From: Branchiostoma floridae
Taxonomy: Eukaryota; Chordata; Leptocardii; Amphioxiformes; Branchiostomatidae
Length of the DNA stretch: 64,000 nucleotides
Assembly (NCBI RefSeq): GCF_000003815.2
Contig: NC_049987.1
Coordinates: 6,503,781-6,567,780 of the forward strand
Direction: 5' to 3'
Part shown: positions 10,201 through 24,300 of the stretch, piece by piece
How positions within the stretch are numbered: the first letter of the stretch is position 1
Layout of the letters: each line of letters opens with the position of its first letter
Position numbers and translations under genes: made by a program
The notes under the pieces: generated by a model
Seen by the model: only the letters and a program-made list of their open reading frames with translations
The model's database searches: none
Told to the model about the DNA's origin: nothing

Positions 10201-12348
10201 TGTAGTTTTTTTATGGTCACGATTTTCAACCGGAAAGGGCAACCGATATGCCAGTGCAGAGAACCCGGTGATGGAGGCACGTCCTGTTCCTTTCACTTAA
10301 CATTGCTCGCCCGATAGTTCATTGCAATAAACCGTTTTATTACACAAGAAAAGAAAAATATACATGCAAACGTGCTGTCAATGACAAACGCAAAACATTA
10401 ACTAGAGTTCGGCGACCTCATACCTCCCTGAAATATTGAGTGTTTTTGTCGATTTTATGTTTGTTGATGATGATTTGTATGTAATGATATTCGTGTTATT
10501 TCTACTCTTTGTGTGGATAGTTATCACATGGGCACTATGGTAACATGCAACAGGTGTGGGGAATCTTTATGATGTTTATATTATCACTTTATGATAGTAC
10601 TGGCAACTTGCAAGGTAGAGAGTATGTTTCATAATTCATAACAAATAACTGCGACACATCAGGATACAAACACATCTTCAACACAAGCAATAAGACACAA
10701 AATGTCCATGAACCAATACCTACATAAAGGTTACTGGGACAAGTTTATGCCAGATATATAATAATCCAAGTACATACCAACACAACATCAGCGTAACGCC
10801 ACACGGAGCACGAAATTCCTAACAGCACAAACGAAGTATAACACACCAGGTCCCCAAAGGCACAAGTGGATGAATACAAAGTTAATTATCATGGTATTTA
10901 AAATCGTCCGGGATCGGAAAACAGTTGCTCTAAGGAGTCAACTGTTACATATACCCTAAACAGTTGCCATACGACGTCAACTGTTCAGATAAAGGATTAC
11001 CAAACACACCCAGATAATATATATATAATAAACCAAGTACATCAGCTGCTCTAAGGAGTCAACTGTTACAGATATGCTAAACAGACATAAGATTATAATT
11101 ACAGATACATCATCATCATTACAGATGCGGGGCCCAAAATCTAATCATTAACTTGGATATAAGCTGAAAGCACTATGCCTGTTCCAATATATCGCAGATA
11201 TAGGGGTGATTTCTGATATTATTACATCAATTATAACGACAGATACGGGACCCAAAATTTAATCACTTCCAACTTTCATCACACCCCACCAACACACCAA
11301 GTATGAAACCAATCCATCCAACCGTTCTTGAGTCATCTTGTACACAGACAGACAAACATAACAGAAAATATAACCTCCGTGACATTTCATGAAGGTAACT
11401 ATTGGCTTGACTCCGTTCGTTAACCCATTGATTTCTCAAGCCATAACAGTTCTCTTTCTCCTACAACAGACCTACTCCGGGTTGTTCTGCGTCGTGATCA
11501 ACCCCTTCAGGCGCCTCCCTCTCTACACAGAGGAGGTTGTGGGCATGTACCGTGGCAAGAGGCGTCAGGAAGTGCCGCCTCACTTGTTCTCTGTGGCTGA
11601 CAACGCCTACCAGAACATGCTGATCGGTAAGGTCATTTCGAATTCTTGCCTTTAATCGATTGTTGACGAGAAGCAACATATTCATGAAACAACAACGTTT
11701 TCTTATTCTATCGTTCATTTATTTTATTTATTTATTTGGATTCTCCACACTGGAGGGTATGGCAGAACAGGTGGAGATTTTGACGAGACACGTAACGTAA
11801 ATTGAATTAAATTGACATTTCAAGGTGTTTGTGAAATTAATCTAAGCTGTGTTGGTCCTTTTTCATCCGTACTTAAAATTCCGAGTCAATCTAATGACAT
11901 TCCATTATTTTCCTCTTAATCGTGCAGACCACAAGAACCAGTCTATGTTGATCACGTAAGTATCTATTTACATGTTTGTCGATTTTTAGCCAGTCATCTC
12001 ATATGCTTGAGCAGGGCCCACAAAATCTTACAAAGGACTGGGGAGGGATGCAGCGTTGACATGTATCACTGACCGATAGGTTAGTTTTCGCTGGACACAA
12101 ATATTGGTATTTTGTGATAACATCATACAACACTGTTTGACCACAGCGGCGAGTCTGGTGCTGGTAAGACTGAGAACACGAAGAAGGTTATCTCCTACTT
12201 CGCCCTGGTCGCTGCCATGGGTGGTCCCAAGAAGACCGATGAAGACGAGAAAAAGATCACCCTTGAGGACCAGATCGTGCAGACTAACCCCGTTCTGGAG
12301 TCATTCGGTAACGCCAAGACCGTCAGGAACAACAACTCCTCCCGTTTC
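7279..12348 (+). CDS. Gene B exons 1-5: N-terminal domain, P-loop, loop 1, switch I
   Basis: Exons are 7279-7479, 7576-7719, 11470-11626, 11928-11955 and 12147-12348 (residues 1-244). The first exon encodes the SH3-like domain ([20 protein letters not shown]). The segment [17 protein letters not shown] precedes the P-loop. The 28-nt micro-exon 4 (encoding HKNQSMLI) is conserved in gene C. Exon 5 carries GESGAGKT, a lysine-rich loop 1 ([12 protein letters not shown]) and switch I. In gene C both exon 1 and exon 5 are split by an extra intron. The 3.75-kb intron 7720-11469 contains repeats and the assembly gap. Confidence 0.94.
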
Positions 12349-15300
12349 GTAAGTACATATGTCACCATCAGTGAGGCGATGTCGACCGCCTCCGATCATA
12401 CATCCTTTCTAATTATGTTCTAGCGCATCGTATCACATCACATAGCCATCACATAGCCATAAACAAACGATATGCAGCTGTGTTGGTAGAATACATTATA
12501 GAAATAGCTAAACTTTCTTTCTAACACTGAATTAATATAGGGACTTACCCTAAATTTTCGGTCGAACTCCGTCAACCTTGTTCACAGAATGACCCTTTCT
12601 ATCTCCAGCAGTGACGTCAGGAACACTCCACTTTTGTAGGAGGGGGTCATAAGTATCAGAAAGTCTATGCCGCCCCCCGTCTCTGTTGGAAAGAAAGTTT
12701 AGCTATTTCTAAAACGATATGCAGTCTTGAATTGTGAGGTTGTAACAAAACCACATTTTTCTTACCGGTATGCCTGCTAACGTTTCGGCAGTCAATCAAC
12801 TGTCTCCATTAGAGGGTAATTGTAAATACTGCACTTAACACAAAGTAACGTGGCTGCAATTACGACATCCGAAATATGCGACTGACTTATCTGTTATGTT
12901 CCAGGGTAAATTCATCAGGATCCACTTCAACACCAAGGGCAAGTTGGCTGGTGCCGACATCGAGTCCTGTACGTATACAACTTATAATAAAACATTTAAG
13001 ATTTGGTTTTATCTTTTTCACTCTTTACCTTTGTTAGTAACGCAATACATTTTATCATTATTGTTTGGTATTAATCCACCATTTTATATGAAGTTTGAAA
13101 CCGTCTTGCTTCATCCAGATCTGCTGGAGAAGGTGCGTGTGGTGGAACAGCTGCCTGGTATGGAGCGTGGCTACCATATCTTCTACCAGCTGCTGTCAAA
13201 TGGCTTGAAAGAGGTCACGAGTAAGTATACGTCTATGAACTTTTCAAGAACGTCTTGAAGTGAGTTCGGCACATACGTTGTCCAGTAATGATAGAGGATA
13301 ATGTGAATGTAATAGAAGACGTACCGTGCGATAGATTAGCCTCGCCGAACATATCATATGGGGGGCCATTGAGGCAGCCTATAAACAACGACGATTTCAA
13401 ATCATACATTACAGAAATGTTGATGGTAAATGAAGATGCCCACGAGTACAAGTTCTTGGAAAAGGGTGAGAAGACGATCAAGAACGTGGACGACAAGGAG
13501 GAGATGCAGTTGACCGACGAGGCCTTCGACGTGCTGGGCTTCACACAAGATGAGAAGACGAACATCTACAAGCTGACGGGAGGTCTGTGCCACTTCGGTA
13601 ACATTAAGTTCAAGTCCAAGCCGAGGGAGGAGCAAGCCGAGTGCGATGGCACCGAGTGTAAGTTTCAATTTGAGTATATCATTATTAAAGTCGCAGAGAT
13701 ACATTTTGCTTATGTACTCTTGCTGCTAACCATGAGACTAACTACTCTCGAACTGACAAGAACGACAACTCAAGGGAGCGAGCGCTAGCTAATATTGTTC
13801 ATATTCAATCTCTACTCAGCTGCCGACAAGTTGTGCTACCTGTACGGCCTCAACAGTGGTGAGCTGCAGAAGGGTATTCTCAAGCCCAGGGTAAAGGTCG
13901 GCAACGAGTGGGTGTCAAAGGGCCAAAATTGCAACCAGTGCAGCTATGCCGTCAGCGCCCTGTCTAAGGGTGTGTTCGACAGGATCTTCAAGTTCCTGGT
14001 CAAGCGTTGTAACGACACCTTGGACACCAAGATGAAGAGGGAGAACTTCATTGGTGTACTGGATATTGCCGGCTTCGAGATCTTCGACGTAAATATAATT
14101 TCTTAGATAATGCGACACATTGAACATTTAGGCAAATATGTCTAACATTGATATGACAACCGCAATGGAAAGTACAATAACTGGTTAAAGTCAAGCATGC
14201 TTAGGAGAGAAGTACCAAGAACAAAACATCTTTTTTCTCAGTACTGAAGCTACAACACGTTATAGCAGGTAAACGTTAACAATTAACGGAAGGGCACGTG
14301 TGGTACAAAACAATTAACCAACTTGATGCTGTTTCAATCTTCATAACAATCATATTTTCTCCATAGTTCAACAGCTTTGATCAGCTCTGCATCAACTACA
14401 CCAACGAGAAGCTGCAGCAGTTCTTCAACCACCACATGTTCGTTCAGGAGCAGGAGGAGTACAAGATTGAAGGAATCGAGTGGGAGACCATCGATTTTGG
14501 TATGGACTTGGCCAAGACTCTCGCCCTGATCGAGAAGGTGAATAGAGGACTGATTACCGCACACTTGCACCAATGTGAAATAGATTCCTTGTACATTTGT
14601 GCAAGACAATTTTTTCTTCCGGCTATGTATCTGTGAATGTGACGATTTTTCTCCATTTGAAGCCCCTGGGTATCCTGGCCATTCTGGAGGAGCAGACTAT
14701 GTTCCCCAAGTCCAGCGACAAGACCTTCATCGACAAGCTGAAGGACCAGCACTTGGGCAAGCACACTAGCTTCCTAAAGCCAAAGAAGCCCAAGATCCCC
14801 AAGTACGAGGGTCACTTCGATTTGGCTCACTACGCCGGTAACGTTACCTACAACATCTGCGGCTGGCTGGAGAAGAACAAGGACCCCATGAACGAGACTG
14901 TGATCGGCTGCTTCAAGAGGGCCACAAATGAGCTCCTGAAGGATCTCTATGCAGACTTCATGACTGCAGAGGATCAAGGTTAGTACTGTCTTTCTCTGCA
15001 CGGACAAGTTTGTCAACTTGACGCCACTGATGGCTTTTCTTGACCCCCTCGTGTCTAAGCCTCAACGCAACAGACTCTAGCCTGGGTACCATACCATCGA
15101 GGCGCTCGAGATGCTCTTCGGCACTGTATGGGTGGCTGGCCCGTGCAGTTAATTAGTGCAGGCCGGGGGTTCTTACGGGGTTAGGTTAAATTTCGTCTCG
15201 CTGGCGGCGTAAACTCCGGCTACAAATGCCGGCTACAAGCTTTAGCGCTGAAAATCTCAAAGGGCAGCTAATCAGACAGGCTGACAGATGCAGGTTGGTG

Positions 15301-18300
15301 CCTAAGCACACTGGGCCGGGTATATCACCTCAAAGCCGACCAGCGGAGAATGGTACCCAGTTTAAACTAACGCTACCGTTTTATTAGGATTTTTGTGCGT
15401 AATCATACAATTAAATCCAAGCTCGGCTGATTATGCTGTGGTACAAATACGGCTTCATCTTAAACGTTCGAAATAGCTACTCATGCACATGTTTCTACCC
15501 TCTGTAGCTGTTGCTCAGAAGAAGTCAGGTGGCGGCGGAAAGAAAAAGGGAGGCGCTCTCCAAACCGCCTCTGCAACTCACAGGGTAAAAACAATTTACA
15601 CGTGAATTTCAAAACTGTACAAGGTAACAGTAAGCAAACTCGTGCCAGATACGAATCGATTCTTTGAAACTAACACAGTCCTAAACTTCTCTGACATCTT
15701 CTTTATTCTCTGTCTGTATATAGGACCAACTGTCTAGGCTGATGGCCACTCTGCACACCACATACCCGCACTTCGTGCGTTGTCTGATCCCCAATGAGTT
15801 GAAGACGGCTGGTCTCTTGGACGCCCCGTTGGTTTTGCACCAGCTGACTTGTAACGGTGTACTCGAGGGTATCCGTATCTGTCAGAAGGGCTTCCCCAAC
15901 AAGATGGTCTTCAAGTAAGACTTCTTTGATGATTCTGCCTTGCTACGGCATGTGTACATGTGTTCAATTTTACGGAACAGATTTGGCATGAATGCAACTC
16001 AAAAAGCAGAGGCATCATAATTTGTCGTCATTAACATGCATTGGCATAATACCGGCAGTAAGACTTGTACCGGCAGATCAAAAATAATGGCATTTAAAGA
16101 GATCTACACATACAACAATAGTCACTTCTGAGGTATGCACACTTCAGACATCTAGGTGTCCAATACATCATTTACAAAGCATCGATACCAATGCATTCGA
16201 AGACAACAAGGCCAAAAGTTTCCAGTATCTTTTTCGGGACAGGCAGCTCGTCGTGGGACGAACACACTGTCATATTCATTGCCAGATTTGTAGATCATAA
16301 TTACACATGCTCACGGCACAAGACGAACATGATTCAACAGCAATTTTGAATTTCTGTTGGTGACCTACCACTCGTGTAAAAGTGTGAAGAACCGTTGCAT
16401 TATCGCCCGGATCTACGGCTGAATGGGCAAAATTGAACGTACGCCGACATTTTCCCGCCATTTTTATATCTACACTAGGCAGTAAAGTGTAACGTCATAG
16501 CGGTTGTGACGGACAAAAGTTAAATGAAAATTCTTGACAGTATACGTCCGTTTTCTCATGACATTTTATATGCTCATGCAGGTTTATGTTTTATGCAATT
16601 ACTAACAGAAAAGGAAGGAACATCAGAGGATATATAAAGGTACATAGCGGCAGTAATTGTGCCGTGTTTCTTCCTGCCGGTATTTTTACCCCCTCCCAAC
16701 CACGCGCCCGTTCGCCGTGTAATTCAGCGGCGTGTTACAATTACAGTATTACGCTTTTAGCAGGACAAGAGTGGCAGAAAAGTTACACAGAAGTGACAAG
16801 GGTAAGCTATAACAGCAACATGTAACTGGAGAAAATGATGCGTTGACAATTTGTCAAATCAGTATGGCTAGAGAAATCGTCGTAAACGTGCCGGTATTAT
16901 GATAATAGATGTTAATATGAGATAATATGAGATAAAATATTTGCCTTCTTCAACAGGGAGTTCAGGCAGCGCTACAAACCCGTGGACCCGGTCATGGCCA
17001 AGGAGATTGAGGACGACCGTGAGTGCTGTGTCAAGCTTCTCAGTAAATCCGGCCTTCCTAACGATGGCTACGGTGTCGGCAAGACCAAGATTTTCTTCAA
17101 GGCCGGCCAAGTGGCCACGCTTGAGGACATCCGTGACGCCAAGCTGGCTGTCATCATCACTGTCATCCAGCAGCGCATCAGAGGCAAACTGCAACGTGCT
17201 GCGTATGAGTGCCTCAAGGTGCAGAGGTACTGTATCAAATCTCTCATTACCACAATAGCTCTGGTCAGATATCTACACAGAATGTTAGTAAGCTTACTAA
17301 AAATGCATGTTGACGCACGTTCTCTTTTGTGAGATATAAAAATATATCACTGTTAGAAGTCAAACAGATAAGTTTATATTTTCAACATCAACTATTATCA
17401 AGTTTTGTAACAGAAATCGTTCTCCGATCGCAGGGCTGCCCTGAAGATGCTGCAGCGCAATGTCCGTAACTGGATCAGCCTGCGCACCTGGGAGTGGTGG
17501 AAGCTGTTCTGCACCATCAAGCCTCTGCTGTCTCAGTCCCAAGGAGAAGAAGAGCTCCGCGCTAAGGAGGAGGAGCTTACCGAGGTGAAGGAGGGCGTCG
17601 AGAAGGAGGATACCATGATGGCCGAGATCCAGCAGAAGCTGACCGTGGTCGAGCAGGAGAAGAATGAACTCGCCAGTCAACTGTCTGAAGTAAGTATTGA
17701 GAAATGTTACCATCAATTGCTGTGCAGTCGGTACTAGAGCTCTAGCTGGGGATATGATAAGGAGTAGAAACTTTAGGATGAGAAACAATGTACATTTCTT
17801 GGTGATTGGTATTTCAGCTAATTCATACTCTTCTGAATTCAATTGACAGGAACAAACCAACACGGGTGATATCGCCGAAAAGGCCGAGAACCTCATCAAG
17901 AACAAGGCGGACATGGAGCAGAAGATTATTGACTACAAGGAACTTCTGCAGGAGGAAGAGTCTAAGAACTCCGAGCTCAGCGCCGCTAAGCGCAAGGTAC
18001 GTTTCATTCCTTGTGTGTTTAGTCCCACGAAATGCATGGGGTATAGTAAGCATTCCAGATATTACAACCAGCAAACACTTTCATTCAATTAGACAACAGT
18101 GAAGATAACTGAAAACGGGTTCGTGTCGTTAAAACAGGTCGAGGGAGAGGTGGACAACCTCAAGAAGGACCTGGAGGAGCTGGAGAAGACTCTACAGAAG
18201 GTGGAGAAGGAGACACGCGGTGTGGAGAACAGTGTTCGCACCACCTCTGAGGAGCTGGCAGCCCAGGAGGACCAGATCGCCAAGCTGTCCAAGGAGAAGG

Positions 18301-21300
18301 CTAAGCTGGAACAGCTCAATGCCGTACGTATGCTTACTTGCCAAAGAACGATTATGGGGGATCACATATTGCTGCAATTTTGTACGTCATAATGGTTCAA
18401 GATTACACCCACGTTTCTCATGGGACATCCGCCAATACTCATTATTCATATCATATCCCTACAGACAACCTTGGAAGACCTGCAGAAGGAGGAGGACAAG
18501 GTCAACAACCTCAGCAAGCTCAAGGCCAAGCTCGAACAGAACTTGGATGACGTACGTAATGCTCTACATCTAATATTCATACTTTGCTAAAGGCTGATCA
18601 ATTCCTTTCAGAATGAAGAGCTAAAACTAGAGTTCGGCGACCTCATACCTTTATGAAATATTTAGAGCTTTTGTAAATTTTATGCAGATGACTTCCACAT
18701 TTTCATGATTTATGCATGGTGATGTTCATCATTGACTAACATACATATGTCACAAGTATAAAATTCCCATCATTAATCATTAGGAGGTTTTGCAATTGTC
18801 GCATATATTGTGCAAATCAGTTTATTCATATTTGGTATGTGCTTATGTTCCATCTATTATAATTTACATGAGTTACATTTATGGTCCAGTTATTGAAAAC
18901 AATGTAATTATGCAATTTCCATATTAATCATGCAAATTAAGTCCTCATTTGCGTTACATGTAAATCATTATGAACAGCTTCGCCTAAGCTACCTGCATGC
19001 TTAAAGTGATGTCACGCCTTTCCTTTGTGCAGTTATCGTCTTTGGAATGTCTTGACAAAAACGCCCCTGCAGTTTCAAAGTTACATGTCAGGGGGCTGAA
19101 ACTTCCTCCACTCTGCCATAACGCTAGAAGATATCTACCACCCAAATGTCATGACCATATCATGTCCGGGACAAGACATTAAAAAACCGCTATGATTATT
19201 CACATTAATTATGCAATTGTCCTCCTATTTTGCCTAATTACATTATTTCATTTTGTACAATATTGTATAAGGTACCTACATACCAAAAATCATGAAAATC
19301 CGCTGTTCCCTTCTTGAGTTATCCTCTTCGGAAGTTTTTGACAAAAATGTCCTTGCTATCCCAAAACAAGCCGCTAGGGGGCCCAAACTAATGTCACTTC
19401 TTCCTGAGCACAAGAGCCATATAACACCCAAAATTCGGGACCATATATTGTTCAGAACACGAGATAGCAAAACCGGAAGTTGCGCTGCAGTACCAAGGGA
19501 AGCCGGGCCCAAAATCCAACCATTTCCAGCTTTCATCACACCCCACCAACACACCAAGTATGAAACCAATCCATGCAGCCGTTCTTGAGTTATCTTGTAC
19601 ACACACAGACAGACAAACGCTAGTGAAAGTATAACCTCCATGACATTTTATGGAGGTGATAATGAGCCCATTCTTTTTGCACCTTCTTCCTCATCTTTAA
19701 ATCTTTTTAACGCTTTCTTTTCCCCATATCTAGCTGGAGGAGAACCTGGATCGCGAGAAGAAGGCGCGTGCCGAAGCCGAGAGGCTGAAGAGGAAGCTTG
19801 AGGGTGACCTGAAGGCCGCACAGGAGACTTTGGGAGGTCTGGAGAACGAGAAGGCCGACCTGGAGGAGCGCATCAAGAAGTATGAAATTATTTTTTGCTC
19901 TCTATAGTTCTAAACTATCAAAGAGTAAGAAAACACACATATAGACAAAATAAATTAAAGACGGGTTTATAGTTCATCCCGAGATTTTAAAATCTTCACT
20001 CATATCTCTTGCTGCTTCCGACAGGAAGGAGTTTGAGATCAAGGGCCTTGAGGCTAAGCTGGAGGACGAGCAGGGTCTTGTAACCTCTCTGCAGAAGAAG
20101 ATCAAGGAACTGCAGGGCCGCACCGACGAGCTTGAGCAGGAGCTCGAGTCCGAGAGGAATGCCCGTGCCAAGGTCGATAAGCAGAGGGCTGACCTGGCTC
20201 GTGAGCTCGAGGATCTGGGAGACCGTCTGGAAGAGGCCGGTGGTGCCACCGCCGCCCAGGCTGAGGTCAACAAGAAGCGCGAAATTGAGCTACAGAAACT
20301 TCGCCGCGAGCTGGAGGAGTCCAACATGCAGCATGAGGCCACCGTCGCTGCCCTCAGGAAGAAGCTGACCGACGCTAGCTCTGAGCTGGGCGAGCAGGTA
20401 GAGAACCTGCAGCGCGTCAAGGCCAAGCTGGAGAAGGAGAAGACCACCCTCAAGATGGAGGTCGATGACCTGGCCACCAACGTCGAGGCCATCACCAAGG
20501 GCAAGCTGAACGTGGAGAAGGCAAATCGCGCTCTCGAGGAGCAGATTGCCGAGTCCAACGTCAAGATCGAGGAGTCCGGCAGGCAGATCCAGGAACTTAC
20601 ATCCCTGAAATCCCGTCTGGAGACAGAAAACTCCGAGATCGCCCGCCAGCTCGAGGAGTCCGAGAGCCAGTGCAGCCAGTTGGGCCGTGCCAAGAGCATG
20701 CTCAACCAGCAGCTCGAGGAGCTGAAGCGCCAGCTTGAGGAGGAGACCAAGACCAAGAACCACCTGTCTCACCAGCTGCGTGCTGCCCAGCATGACTGCG
20801 ACACTCTGAAGGTTCAGCTGGAAGAGGAGCAGGAAGGCAAGGCCGAGATCCAGCGTGCCCTGTCCAAGGCTAACACAGAGGTCACTGCCTGGCGTGCAAA
20901 GTACGAATCCGACGCCATTCAGCGCGCCGAGGAGCTGGAAGATGCCAAGAAGAAGCTGGCTTCCCGTCTGCAGGACGCTGAGGAACAGGTCGAGGCTGCC
21001 AATGCCAAGTGCAGCTCTCTGGAGAAGGCCAAGAACAGGCTCGCCGGTGAGGTCGAGGACCTCATGATCGACGTTGAGCGGGCCAACGCTGCAGCAGCTC
21101 AGCTGGAGAAGAAGCAGCGTCTGGTCGACAAACAGATTGGCGAGTGGAAGACCAAGTGCGAGGAGATCAGTGCCGAACTGGAGACCTCTACCAAGGAGGC
21201 TCGTGCCTATGCCAACGAGCTGTACAAGCTGAAGGGACAGTATGAGGAGACTCTGGAGACCCTGGAATCGCTCAAGAAGGAGAACAAGGCTCTACATGGT

Positions 21301-24300
21301 AAACAGAATTTTTGTTGCTAGCTTGTTTTTTTTTTACAATTTGATGATAGCTTCCTGTTATTATTATATAAGCCGTGATTATTACTACATAAAATATTAC
21401 TTGACAACTTATAATCCATAGTAAAGGTATTCTATTATTTCAAACTCTTCAGATGAAATCCACGAACTGACCGACCAACTTGGCGAGGGCGGCAAGACAG
21501 TCCACGAACTCGAGAAGGCCAAGAAGCGCATGGAGGTAGAGAAGGAGGAACTGCAGACCGCCCTCGAGGAGGCAGAGGGTGCACTGGAAGTAGAGGAGGG
21601 CAAGGTTCTGCGTGTCCAGCTCGAGTTGTCTCAGCTCAAGGCTGATATCGACCGCAGGCTGGCCGAGAAGGACGAGGAGTTCGAGAACACGCGGTAAGCA
21701 TCCCTTTTTCGACGAAATTTCTGTCATGGTTTACTATAAAATTCAGAGTAGTCCCTTGTACAATTACGAATCATTGATGAAATAGCGCACCAAAGGAAAC
21801 TGGCACTTTAATTACAAAATTCGTCATATTTCTTCATCGTCATTGCAGCAAGAACCACCAGAGGGCTTTGGATGCCCTGCAGACCACCCTGGACGTGGAG
21901 GCCAAGGGAAGGAACGAGGCTGTCAGGGCTAAGAAGAAGCTGGAGGCCGATGTGAATGAGGTCGAAGCCGCTCTAGAAAACGCTACCAAGGCCAACAACG
22001 AGGCAAGGAAGACCATCAACAAACTCCAGAACCAGATCCAGGAAGTCCAGGCTACGATTGATGACGAACAGAGGGCACGTGAGGAGGCCCGCGAGCATCT
22101 CGCCATGTCTGAGCGCCGCTCAAACATGCTGACCGCAGAACTCGAAGAGCTCCGGAACGGCCTTGACCAGGCAGAGAGGTCCCGCAAGATGACCGAGGCC
22201 GAGCTTGTGGAGTCTTCCGACCGCGTCGGCGAGCTGTCTGCACAGAACTCATCTCTGGCCGGCCACAAGAGGAAGCTGGAGGGCGAGATAGGAACCCTGC
22301 AAGCTGAGCTGGACGAGGTTATGTCTGAGCACAGGCAGACCGAAGAGAAGGCAAAGAAGGCCATCGGCGATGTATGTAGTTCTTTGTTCCACGCACCATT
22401 TTGTGAGATTCACTTTCTGTACTTTTTCTGATAACAACGGTACTACGTCAGTTTACGTTATGAATGTCTCACACTGATTCCTTTGCACAGGCCTCCCGCA
22501 TTGCTGAGGACCTGCGCCAGGAGCAGGAACACACTGCCCACATCGAGAAGACCAAGAAGAACCTGGAAGCCTCCATCAAGGACCTCCAGAGGAGACTGGA
22601 CGAGGCCGAGGCTGTCGCCATGAAGGGTGGCAAGCGTCAGCTGCAGAAGCTGGAGGCTAGGGTAAGGAAATTTGATCTTTGTCTCGACCTTCTCGAAGAA
22701 TTACTACGTTTTTTTTATACTAGAGCCCTTGTTCTTATTTAAATGGTGTATCATGGAATTTATTTTTCGGACTACATGTGCGCGACCTTTAAGCCTAACT
22801 TGACGCTGAGCAGAGGCGCCACCAGGAGACTGTGTAACAGCTTAACAAATTGACTGAGATCGCTTTTAACGTTCACAGGTGCGTGACCTGGAGTCAGAAC
22901 TCGACACTGAGCAGAGGCGCCACCAGGAGACCCTGAAGAACCTGAGGAAGAACGAGCGCCGTCTTAAGGAGCTGAGCTTCCAGGCCGACGAGGACCGCAA
23001 GAAGGAGGAGCGCATGCAGGAGATGGTCGAGAAGCTGCAACTGAAGATCAAGTCTTACAAGAGACAAGTAGAGGAGGCTGTACGTAGTCTGATAATGCAT
23101 TATTTCTATTTGACACAAATGTACTACGAGAGTAACTGTATGTGTATGAACGAAAACTATGCTACGCCTTTGCTTCACTTTCAGATCCCCGAGGTAATAA
23201 TTGCCGTAACTACCTCTAATGTTTACACAATTGGTATGCATCACAGGAGGAGCAGGCTAACATTAACCTGGCGAAGTGGCGCAAGACCCAGCACGATCTG
23301 GAGGATGCCCAGGAGAGGGCCGAGACGGCCGAGTCCGCCCTTGGCAAGATGCGTGCCCAGCACCGCTCCGCTCCATCCAAGGTGAGTTCATAGAGTTTAG
23401 TTGCCCTTCATTTTAATAGCATTCATAATTGACCCAATGGTACATTATAAAGTCATTTAGCGGATCATTCAGGGTATCTAAGAACAGGTGGTTGATATTC
23501 GCACATGCCTATTAAAATGTCAGAGATGTCAGAGATGTTATAAAGTATTAATGGGACAAAGTACATGTAATCATGTTTAACATAACAATCATATGAAAAA
23601 GTATGCATATCATTTTGGATTTTTCTTGTGATATCATTTCCGTCGACCTTATGCTTTCAGTCAATTGCGTAACCTCGTATCGTATACATACCTACAATAT
23701 TTAATCACCTTTCTCTTACAGTGGAGGACTAACAAAACTTGACCACAATTGACAACACATAACTTTTACTTATCATTTTTCCACTCTTAAAACTACAAAA
23801 TCACATCGATCCATCTCACTGTACTGCGTCCAGCCTGCTCCTGTCTTCTTTTTATCTATCTAAAACAAGCTGAAACTGTCAAAAACATACAACGCGTACG
23901 TTCACATCGCTATGATAGTTTCTTCTATTTGTTTCCATCCGTACCCTAACCAACAATCATCCTCTTCGATAGAAATAGAGTGATTCGGGTCTTGTTAATC
24001 TAATGGTCATATACACCTTTCCGTCGCATGCCATGCCGCCTACATTCCTTGTTCCATAAAACCAAGTCACCATAAATGGCAACAAGCCTCTTTCTAATAT
24101 ATGGACCGTTCTATTGTCGCTGATGTCCTATTTGTTGCTTCTATTACAGCAATAAACCCCTTTCGACGCACCTTGCTGGTTGAAAAGAGTAAGTTACCAT
24201 TTCGCATCCACCACAACCGTGGATACTGTAGATTGTAGAAAGATAGCATCAATCCTTTTTCCCTCAAGACTTAAGAAAGAGGAGACATTCCGCATTCTTG

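Larger units (their letters stand above)
7720..11469 (+). other. Gene B large intron 2 (repeat-rich, contains gap)
   Basis: This 3.75-kb intron has no coding exon. It holds two related repeats starting ACCTTCGCCAAGAAG (8909 and 9891), the 100-N gap, and a roughly 1-kb dispersed repeat (10400-11398). The remainder, including 7740-8900, shows nothing recognisable. Confidence 0.7.

Noticed and set aside
16059-16067. TAAGACTTG, a match to the miR-499 5' end, in a gene B intron (vertebrate MYH introns host miR-499/208)
   Set aside because: No complementary arm forming a precursor hairpin is visible nearby; a 9-base match is expected by chance in a window of this size.
19974-20756. 260-aa antisense open frame over the gene B rod, and similar antisense frames over all rod exons
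   Set aside because: Ser/Leu-rich composition mirrors the Glu/Lys/Gln-rich coiled coil and its GC-rich third positions; there is no independent start context or domain.
24150-24155. Last exon giving Q-stop in gene B after an acceptor at 24149
   Set aside because: The coding part is two codons and overlaps an AATAAA signal; it is more likely the poly(A) signal of the WRTNKT isoform or chance.
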